A stretch of 5,018 nt of DNA from positions 1 through 5,018 of the forward strand of contig CALAKR010000087.1 in NCBI GenBank assembly GCA_937923225.1, given 5' to 3'. Positions within the stretch are counted from its first letter, which is position 1. Every line of letters begins with the position of its first letter. The notes beneath the pieces are model-generated. The model ran no database searches, was not told the DNA's origin, and saw only the letters and a list, made by a program, of their open reading frames with translations. A program made the position numbers and the translations under genes. This document shows, piece after piece, positions 1 through 4,145 of the stretch. The stretch is from an uncultured Aquabacterium sp. (lineage in GTDB: Bacteria; Pseudomonadota; Gammaproteobacteria; Burkholderiales; Burkholderiaceae_C).

Positions 1-181
1 CGCTCACGGTGACTTCGAAGATGCCGTTTTCGTTGACGTTCTCGGCGTTCAGGTTCAGTTGCACGTCGACGTTGGGGTTGCCTTGCTCCAGGAAGATCTG
101 GGGGGCGTTGGGCAGCTCGACGGACAGGTCCTTCAGGTAGATGCGCTGGATGTTGAAGCTGGGTTGGGCTTGGTCGCTCAT
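1..181 (-). CDS. secB: Protein-export chaperone SecB (N-terminal 60 residues; cut by window edge)
   Basis: SecB is a cytosolic tetrameric chaperone that holds preproteins unfolded and passes them to SecA for export through SecYEG. The visible residues begin [20 protein letters not shown] and continue through a stretch containing ELPNAPQIF and [10 protein letters not shown]. These are the typical SecB N-terminal features: the F-x-I-Q-R-I-Y-x-K-D-L-S strand followed by the S-x-E-x-P-x-A-P loop. The family is usually about 150 residues, so roughly the last 90 lie beyond base 1. The start at 181 is supported by a GAGGA ribosome-binding site at 186-190 and by the match to the family N-terminus. 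The gene lies downstream of grxC on the same strand, with a 238-base spacer that may hold its own promoter or a grxC terminator. No frameshift is seen in the visible part. Confidence 0.96.
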   Translation of the reverse strand, partial: MSDQAQPSFNIQRIYLKDLSVELPNAPQIFLEQGNPNVDVQLNLNAENVNENGIFEVTVS

Positions 182-185
182 GTGA

Positions 186-190
186 TCCTC
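186..190 (-). promoter_or_regulatory. Ribosome-binding site of secB
   Basis: On the minus strand GAGGA lies 4 bases before the ATG at 181. It is the clearest Shine-Dalgarno sequence in the left-hand cluster and fixes the secB start. By contrast, the rhodanese-like gene and grxC have no obvious purine-rich site before their starts. Confidence 0.7.
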
Positions 191-260
191 GTAAATCCGT
201 GAATGTCGGTGAATGATGGTGGCCGGGGCGCTGCGGTTGGCGCGAAGAACTCCAAGCCGG

Positions 261-297
261 AAAAAGGCAACAGGGCCGGATTATCGCCCAGCCCTGT
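261..297 (-). terminator. Candidate intrinsic terminator downstream of grxC
   Basis: In minus-strand RNA the arms ACAGGGC (291-297) and GCCCUGU (270-276) pair perfectly over 7 bases. The stem extends inwards by four more pairs (U-G, G-C, G-C, G-U) to a 6-base loop, CGAUAA, giving about 11 pairs. It is followed by UGCC and then five U (261-265). The two wobble positions would be C-A mismatches on the plus strand, so the structure favours minus-strand RNA, the direction of grxC. Against it, the U run is short and starts 4 bases after the stem, and the loop contains a GATAAT hexamer that could instead be a secB -10 element. Confidence 0.45.
280..285 (-). promoter_or_regulatory. secB: Possible -10 element for secB
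   Basis: The minus-strand hexamer GATAAT matches the sigma-70 consensus TATAAT at 5 of 6 positions. It lies about 100 bases upstream of the secB start, in a spacer long enough to need a separate promoter. No convincing -35 hexamer sits 16-18 bases upstream, where the sequence is C/G-rich. The hexamer also falls in the loop of the candidate terminator at 261-297, so this is a weak call. Confidence 0.3.
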
Positions 298-330
298 GAC
301 AGCCCCGGGTGGGGCGCAGTTCATGGTTTG

Positions 331-346
331 CAGGGGGCTACCCCTG
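331..346. repeat. Short perfect inverted repeat in the grxC-secB spacer
   Basis: CAGGGG (331-336) and CCCCTG (341-346) form a perfect 6-base stem with a 4-base loop on either strand. No U run follows on either side. It has no recognised function and may be chance in G/C-tract sequence. Confidence 0.3.
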
Positions 347-392
347 GTTCCGGGGGCCTTGGCGGGGTGAAAGTGACCCGCCAGCCGCCATC

Positions 393-409
393 GCGGACAT
401 GGCGTCCGC
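393..409 (-). repeat. Short inverted repeat after the grxC stop
   Basis: The arms GCGGAC (393-398) and GTCCGC (404-409) are perfect inverted repeats around a 5-base loop, starting 10 bases past the grxC stop codon. There is no U run. It is the first of four hairpin-capable segments in the grxC-secB spacer, followed in transcription order by arms at 361-366/377-382, 331-336/341-346, and the stronger one at 270-297. It may be chance in GC-rich DNA or part of a 3' structured tail of grxC mRNA. Confidence 0.3.
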
Positions 410-419
410 CCGGGCCGTC

Positions 420-689
420 TCAGGCCGCAGCTTCGCCGCCCAGCAAGGGCATCAGCTTGCCTTGCTGGTCCAGTGCGATCAGGTCGTCGCAGCCGCCCAC
501 GTGCGTCTCGCCGATGTAGATCTGCGGCACGGTGCGCCGGCCGGTGATCTGCATCATGTGGTCGCGCTGGGCCGGATCCAGGTCGATGCGGATCTCTTCG
601 ATGGCGGCCACGCCGCGTTGCTTGAGCAGCATCTTGGCCCGCTGACAGAACGGGCAGACCTGCGTGGTGTACATCTTGACGTGCTGCAT
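420..689 (-). CDS. grxC: Glutaredoxin 3 (GrxC)
   Basis: This is a small cytosolic thioredoxin-fold protein that uses glutathione to reduce protein disulfides and mixed disulfides. It has 89 residues, close to the usual 80-90 for the family. The redox site is C12-P-F-C15, a variant of the usual CPYC. The cis-proline motif TVPQ (53-56) and the glutathione-binding GGCDD (65-69) are both in place. The segment VKMYTTQVCPFCQRAK is the expected beta1-alpha1 region, so it is probably an active dithiol glutaredoxin. It has a third cysteine at position 67. The start at 689 gives a normal N-terminus; no strong Shine-Dalgarno sequence precedes it. It lies between the rhodanese-like gene (138-base spacer) and secB, an order also known from the yibN-grxC-secB region of Enterobacteria. 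Confidence 0.96.
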   Translation of the reverse strand: MQHVKMYTTQVCPFCQRAKMLLKQRGVAAIEEIRIDLDPAQRDHMMQITGRRTVPQIYIGETHVGGCDDLIALDQQGKLMPLLGGEAAA

Positions 690-780
690 GGTGGGGTCGG
701 CTGCTTGGGGCGGCTAAAGGCTGAAACGGTTGGCTGCCATTGTCCTGCCGAGCGCTTAACCAAGGCGCCGGCAAGGTGTT

Positions 781-801
781 GGCACCCTGGTGTAGGGCGC
801 C
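781..801 (-). other. Stem-loop just downstream of the rhodanese-like gene
   Basis: In minus-strand RNA the arm GGCGCCCU (794-801) pairs over 8 bases with AGGGUGCC (781-788), one pair being a G-U wobble, around a 5-base loop ACACC. On the plus strand the wobble becomes a C-A mismatch, which again favours minus-strand RNA. The stem begins 26 bases after the rhodanese stop codon. No U run follows, so it is not a standard intrinsic terminator. It may stabilise a 3' end, slow polymerase, or be fortuitous in GC-rich sequence. Confidence 0.35.
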
Positions 802-827
802 GCGGAGGTGCGGGCTTGGGCTTGGCC

Positions 828-1241
828 TCAGTTGGCCTTGTCGATGGGCAGGTTGGCCTCGCGCCAGGCCCGCAGGCCGCCGCGCAGGGCCTGGGCCTTC
901 TCGTAGCCCAGGGCCTTGAGCTTGGCCACGGCCTTGGTGCCACGTGCGCCGGTGGCGTCCATCACCACCAGGGGCAGCTGCTTGTTGCTGGGCAGGCCCT
1001 TCACGCCTTCGGCGATCTGGTCGAGCGGCACGTGGCGGGCATTGCGCACGTGGCCGGCCGTGAACTCGGCCGCATCGCTCACGTCCAGCACCGTGGCTTT
1101 TTCACGGTTGATCAGCATCACGGCCTCCTGGGCGCTCAGATCGCCACCGCCGCCGCCGTTCTTGAGCTGCAGCCACGCCAAGGCGCCGCCAGAGCCCAGG
1201 GCGGCGACGATCCAGTACCAGTTTTCGGTGATGTAGCTCAT
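828..1241 (-). CDS. Membrane-anchored rhodanese-like protein lacking the catalytic cysteine (YibN-like)
   Basis: The protein has 137 residues. An N-terminal hydrophobic segment (about residues 8-26, WYWIVAALGSGGALAWLQL) probably anchors it in the inner membrane. A glycine-rich linker (GGGGG, 29-33) follows, then one rhodanese domain (about 36-133). Rhodanese hallmarks are visible: AxxLIN near 40-45, VLDVSDAAEFTAGHVRNARH (51-70), a TGAR loop (97-100) and LRGGLRAW (119-126). The active-site position normally held by Cys (C-x-x-G-x-R) is Asp95 (codon GAC at 957-959). The usual LDVR arginine is Ser55. Sulfurtransferase activity by the normal mechanism is therefore not expected; a binding or scaffold role is possible. 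The frame remains open upstream, but the start at 1241 gives the family-like N-terminus and avoids crossing the divergent promoter into gpmA. The gene heads the leftward cluster with grxC. Confidence 0.9.
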   Translation of the reverse strand: MSYITENWYWIVAALGSGGALAWLQLKNGGGGGDLSAQEAVMLINREKATVLDVSDAAEFTAGHVRNARHVPLDQIAEGVKGLPSNKQLPLVVMDATGARGTKAVAKLKALGYEKAQALRGGLRAWREANLPIDKAN

Positions 1242-1322
1242 GTTTGATGCGTGGCGTGCTTGCCGTCGGGTCTCAGGGTCACAGAGGGCCGCGCGGGCAG
1301 GGGGCCCACGCGTAGAGCCGAC

Positions 1323-1334
1323 GATTATAAAATC
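1323..1334. promoter_or_regulatory. Divergent promoter core: overlapping -10 elements for gpmA and the rhodanese-like gene
   Basis: This short AT-rich island (GATTATAAAATC) stands out in the GC-rich 163-base divergent intergenic region. On the plus strand TATAAA (1326-1331) is a 5/6 match to the -10 consensus, about 75 bases before gpmA. On the minus strand TATAAT (1324-1329) is a perfect match, about 83 bases before the rhodanese-like gene. The outer GATT/AATC arms are inverted repeats. No good -35 hexamer is seen at standard spacing on either strand. The two elements share four base pairs, so both could not be melted by separate polymerases at once. Confidence 0.55.
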
Positions 1335-1404
1335 CCCGGTTCGGCGCCACGGCTTTGACCTGCCGCGCCACCCCTTTTCTGACTGACTCAACCGACGCAG
1401 CGCC

Positions 1405-2148
1405 ATGTACAAGCTTGTCCTTATCCGCCACGGCGAATCGACCTGGAACCTGGAAAACCGTTTCACCGGCTGGACGGACGTGGACCTCACGCCCACCGGC
1501 ATCGAGCAGGCCAAGCAGGCCGGCCGCCTGCTCAAGGCCGAGGGCTACGAGTTCGACGTGGCCTACACCTCGGTGCTGCAGCGCGCCATCCACACCCTGT
1601 GGCACGCGCTGGACGAGATGGAGCGCCCCTGGCTGCCCGTGGTGAACTCCTGGCGCCTGAACGAGCGCCACTACGGCGCCCTGCAGGGCCTGAACAAGGC
1701 CGAGACCGCCAAGCAGTACGGCGACGAGCAGGTGCTGGTGTGGCGCCGCAGCTATGACACGCCGCCGCCCGAGCTGGACGCCAACGACCCGCGCGGCCAG
1801 CGCCAGGACATCCGCTACGCCAAGCTGCAGCCCGACCAGATCCCCCTGACGGAATGCCTGAAAGACACCGTGGCCCGCGTGCTGCCCTTCTGGAACGAAG
1901 CCATGGCGCCCGCCATCAAGGCCGGCAAGCGCATCGTGGTGGCCGCGCACGGCAACAGCATCCGCGCACTGATCAAGTACCTGGACAACATCAGTGACGA
2001 CGACATCGTCGGCCTGAACATCCCCAACGGCATCCCGCTGGTGTACGAACTCGATGCCGATCTGAAGCCCATCAAGCACTACTACCTGGGCGATGCCGAA
2101 GCCGCAGCCAAGGCCGCCGCGGCCGTGGCCACGCAAGGCAAGGCCTGA
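1405..2148 (+). CDS. gpmA: 2,3-bisphosphoglycerate-dependent phosphoglycerate mutase
   Basis: This cytosolic enzyme interconverts 3-phosphoglycerate and 2-phosphoglycerate in glycolysis and gluconeogenesis. It has 247 residues, the normal length for the family. The phosphohistidine motif is [10 protein letters not shown] with His9 as phosphate acceptor. The substrate-binding segment [13 protein letters not shown] follows at 20-32. Arg60, Glu87 (in LNERHYG) and His182 (in [15 protein letters not shown]) complete the active site of the histidine phosphatase superfamily. The C-terminus ends in an Ala-rich tail (about 231-247), as is common in proteobacterial GpmA. The start at 1405 places the RHG motif at the usual distance. 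The Shine-Dalgarno signal is weak, and the likely promoter is the AT-rich core at 1323-1334, giving a leader of roughly 65 bases. It is transcribed divergently from the rhodanese-like gene and converges, 4 bases apart, on the downstream endonuclease-family gene. Confidence 0.98.
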   Translation: MYKLVLIRHGESTWNLENRFTGWTDVDLTPTGIEQAKQAGRLLKAEGYEFDVAYTSVLQRAIHTLWHALDEMERPWLPVVNSWRLNERHYGALQGLNKAETAKQYGDEQVLVWRRSYDTPPPELDANDPRGQRQDIRYAKLQPDQIPLTECLKDTVARVLPFWNEAMAPAIKAGKRIVVAAHGNSIRALIKYLDNISDDDIVGLNIPNGIPLVYELDADLKPIKHYYLGDAEAAAKAAAAVATQGKA

Positions 2149-2152
2149 TGCG

Positions 2153-3181
2153 TCAAGGCGCAATGTTGTCCAGCTGCACGCCCATCGGGCAGTGGTCGGA
2201 CACCTGGCGCCTTTCTTCTTCCAGCGTGTAGGACAGGCGCACGAAGCGCACGCGGCTGGTGGCGAAGCGCAGGCTCTGGCCCATCAGCACGTCGTCGATG
2301 TAGCGGGTGTGCTTCTCGCGCGAGGTGCAGGGCACGTAGACCTGCTTGTTGGTGGCCGGGTAGACCATCGCGCCCACGGGGCGGTCGTCGTTGATCGCGT
2401 CCAGCATGGCCAGCGGCGCGGCCTCGTCGGGGCCGGCGGCCAGGCGCGCATCGCGGTCCAGGTGGCGGTTGAAATCGCCCAGTACGGCGAAGTGCACCTT
2501 CTCGCGCACGCGGGCATCCACCCAGCCCTCGATCACCGGCACCTGCTGGCGCAGGCGGCCGCAGGGCTGGAACTCGCGGTCCAGCGCGCCATCGAAGCAG
2601 CCGCTCTTGAGGTGCACGGCCAGCAGGCGCACGGCGTTCTTGGTGTTGGGGTAGAGCGTGATGTCGGCGCCACCACGGCTGCTGCCGTCGATGTCCAGCG
2701 CCTGCAGCGGCGGGTTGCAGCGGTAGGGCACGCCCTGGCGGATGGCAAAGCCCACCTTCTGCGGGTGCGCACGCGGCGTGAAGCAATCAAGCTTCCAGCC
2801 CTGGCGGAAGGCCTGGGCAGCGGCCTGGGGGCCGTCCACCTCCTGCAGGGCCATGACCACATCGCCTGGCAGTTCCGCCGCGCGCCGGGCGACGGCGGCC
2901 AGTGCGTCCAGGTCGGCGCTGCTGCGTGGCGGCGGGGGCTTGCGGCCCGGCGTGCACGGCATGGCGCGCTCATCACTGCGAGGCTGCTGGCGCTGGCAGC
3001 GGGCGCGCAGTTCGCGCTCGTCGGCCGGGGCGATCAGCCACTCCATGTTCCAGGTCAGCAGCGACAGCGGCCGACTCTGGGCCTGCGCAGCGCCAGGGGC
3101 CATGGCCCAAAGCGCGGCGGCCGCCATGAGGGCGCACGCCGCGCGCAGGATCATCGGGGTACTGCGTCGCGGAGCCGTCAT
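2153..3181 (-). CDS. Secreted endonuclease/exonuclease/phosphatase-family protein
   Basis: The protein has 342 residues. The first 34 look like a Sec signal peptide: basic MTAPRRS, a hydrophobic Ala/Leu-rich core (about 11-28), then cleavage after A-A-Q-A (34). The mature part has the metal-dependent DNase I-like (EEP) fold motifs in order: LLTWNMEWL (41-49, Asn45), ALQEVDG (111-117, metal-binding Glu114), VHLKSGCF (189-196, His190), LGDFNRH (234-240, Asp236 and Asn238), RYIDDVL (293-299) and the terminal SDHCPM (328-333, Asp329/His330). All catalytic positions appear intact, so a phosphodiesterase or nuclease acting outside the cytoplasm is likely; the substrate is unknown. The mature chain has eight cysteines, which would fit disulfides. 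The start at 3181 is set by an AGAGGA ribosome-binding site (3189-3194) and the signal peptide; the open frame further upstream overlaps the kinase gene. It is the last gene of the three-gene set and ends 4 bases from the gpmA stop. Confidence 0.9.
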   Translation of the reverse strand: MTAPRRSTPMILRAACALMAAAALWAMAPGAAQAQSRPLSLLTWNMEWLIAPADERELRARCQRQQPRSDERAMPCTPGRKPPPPRSSADLDALAAVARRAAELPGDVVMALQEVDGPQAAAQAFRQGWKLDCFTPRAHPQKVGFAIRQGVPYRCNPPLQALDIDGSSRGGADITLYPNTKNAVRLLAVHLKSGCFDGALDREFQPCGRLRQQVPVIEGWVDARVREKVHFAVLGDFNRHLDRDARLAAGPDEAAPLAMLDAINDDRPVGAMVYPATNKQVYVPCTSREKHTRYIDDVLMGQSLRFATSRVRFVRLSYTLEEERRQVSDHCPMGVQLDNIAP

Positions 3182-3188
3182 GGCGGAG

Positions 3189-3194
3189 TCCTCT
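3189..3194 (-). promoter_or_regulatory. Ribosome-binding site of the secreted EEP-family gene
   Basis: The minus-strand sequence AGAGGA lies 7 bases before the ATG at 3181, inside the 26-base gap after the kinase stop codon. It decides between this start and the in-frame extension further upstream, and supports independent translation initiation in an operon. Confidence 0.7.
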
Positions 3195-3207
3195 GGGCTC
3201 TGTGGGC

Positions 3208-4122
3208 TCAGGCCTGGGCGAGCAGGGCCTGGCGGTCGATGGTGTAGGTCTGCGGGCCGGGCGTGGCGATCTTGGCGGCGCCCATCTGGTTGCCCAGTCG
3301 CACGCTGCGCACCAGGTCCCAGCCTTGCGACAGGCCGTACAGCACGCCGCCACGGAAGGCATCGCCGCAGCCGGTGGGATCGATCACCTTGTCCACCTTC
3401 AGGCCGGGCACATGCGTGGCCGTGCCTTGCACCCACACATTGCTGCCTTCGGCGCCCAGGGTCTCGATCAGGCCCTTGAGGTGGGGCTGGCGCGAAATAT
3501 CCGCCAGCGGCTGGCCGACGCGCTCGGACAGCATCTTGCCTTCGTAGTCGTTGACGGCCACCCAGGTGGCCTGCGCGATGAAGCGCTTGAGCTCGTCGCC
3601 ATTGAACATGGGCAGGCCCTGGCCCGGATCGAAGATGAAGGGCACCTTGGCCGCGGCCAACTGGGCGGCGTGCTCGATCATCGCGTCGCGGCCATTGGGG
3701 CCGACGATGGCCAGTTGCAGGTCATCGCGCTGGGGCACGGCCTGGCTGTGGGCGTTGGACATCGCGCCCGGGTGGAAGGCGGTGATCTGGTTGTTGTCGT
3801 TGTCCGTGATGATGGTGCACTGGGCGGTCATCGCATCGGGCAGTGTCTTGACCAGATCCAGGGGCACGCCCCAGTCGCGCAGGCGCTCCAGGTAAGGGGC
3901 GCCGTCGGTGCCCAGCGTGGCCATGATCAGCGGCGTGCCGCCCAGCAGGTGCAGGCTGTAGGCGATGTTGCCGGCGCAGCCGCCGAACTCGCGGCGCAGC
4001 GTGGGCACCAGGAAGGACACGTTGAGGATGTGCACCTGGTCCGGGAGGATCTGGTCCGCGAAGCGGCCTTCGAAGCGGCTGATGTTGTCGAAGGCGAGCG
4101 AGCCGCCGATGAGGATGGCCAT
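3208..4122 (-). CDS. PfkB/ribokinase-family carbohydrate (or nucleoside) kinase
   Basis: This 304-residue cytosolic kinase is of normal length for the family and transfers phosphate from ATP to a sugar or nucleoside hydroxyl. The N-terminus MAILIGGSLAFDNI is the first beta strand and substrate-binding Asp region. The first PfkB signature is seen as FGGCAGNIAYSLHLLG (46-61). The second signature is DPTGCGDAFRGGVLYG (248-263), with the GxGD anion hole and Asp254 as likely catalytic base. LGTDGAPYLERL (70-81), VAVNDYEGKML (188-198) and the C-terminal LGNQMGAAKIATPGPQTY fit the same fold. The overall pattern resembles the bacterial group often annotated as adenosine kinase or ribokinase-like, but the substrate cannot be read from sequence. 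The start at 4122 gives the correct N-terminus; the ribosome-binding site is weak. It sits 23 bases after the DUF3426-type gene and 26 bases before the secreted EEP-family gene, so it is probably co-transcribed with both. Confidence 0.92.
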   Translation of the reverse strand: MAILIGGSLAFDNISRFEGRFADQILPDQVHILNVSFLVPTLRREFGGCAGNIAYSLHLLGGTPLIMATLGTDGAPYLERLRDWGVPLDLVKTLPDAMTAQCTIITDNDNNQITAFHPGAMSNAHSQAVPQRDDLQLAIVGPNGRDAMIEHAAQLAAAKVPFIFDPGQGLPMFNGDELKRFIAQATWVAVNDYEGKMLSERVGQPLADISRQPHLKGLIETLGAEGSNVWVQGTATHVPGLKVDKVIDPTGCGDAFRGGVLYGLSQGWDLVRSVRLGNQMGAAKIATPGPQTYTIDRQALLAQA

Positions 4123-4145
4123 GGTGGTGTCCAGTCAGGAAGAGA

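Noticed and set aside
178..774. Minus-strand ORF (198 codons) spanning grxC and the grxC-secB spacer
   Set aside because: Out-of-frame overlap of grxC; Arg/Pro/His-rich translation without a domain. It does not make the spacer coding.
309..1247. Long plus-strand ORF (312 codons) opposite the grxC and rhodanese-like genes
   Set aside because: It is antisense to two clearly identified genes, has no recognisable domain, and its His/Gly/Ala/Leu-rich composition is typical of a shadow frame in high-GC DNA.
1355..1383. TTGACC (1355-1360) as a -35 box for a second gpmA promoter
   Set aside because: The hexamer matches 5 of 6, but nothing like a -10 box lies 16-18 bases downstream and it would sit too near the gpmA start.
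1242..1535. N-terminal extension of the rhodanese-like gene
   Set aside because: It would run through the divergent promoter and into gpmA; the start at 1241 gives the expected short N-terminus and membrane anchor.
2131..2153. ACGCA/TGCGT inverted repeat at the gpmA end as terminator
   Set aside because: Only 5 pairs with a 13-base loop and no U run on either strand.
1279..2163. Minus-strand ORF (294 codons) covering all of gpmA
   Set aside because: Shadow frame of gpmA; valine/glycine/histidine-rich composition, no domain, and it would cross the divergent promoter region.
2093..3247. Plus-strand ORF (384 codons) opposite the EEP-family gene
   Set aside because: Antisense shadow. The minus-strand frame has a signal peptide, ribosome-binding site and complete catalytic motifs; the plus frame has none.
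3182..3436. N-terminal extension of the EEP-family gene
   Set aside because: The upstream frame overlaps the kinase gene, and the start at 3181 has a good ribosome-binding site followed directly by a signal peptide.
3208..4122. Specific call as adenosine kinase or ribokinase
   Set aside because: The fold and catalytic Asp are clear, but the substrate-determining residues cannot be judged by eye; only the family is supported.
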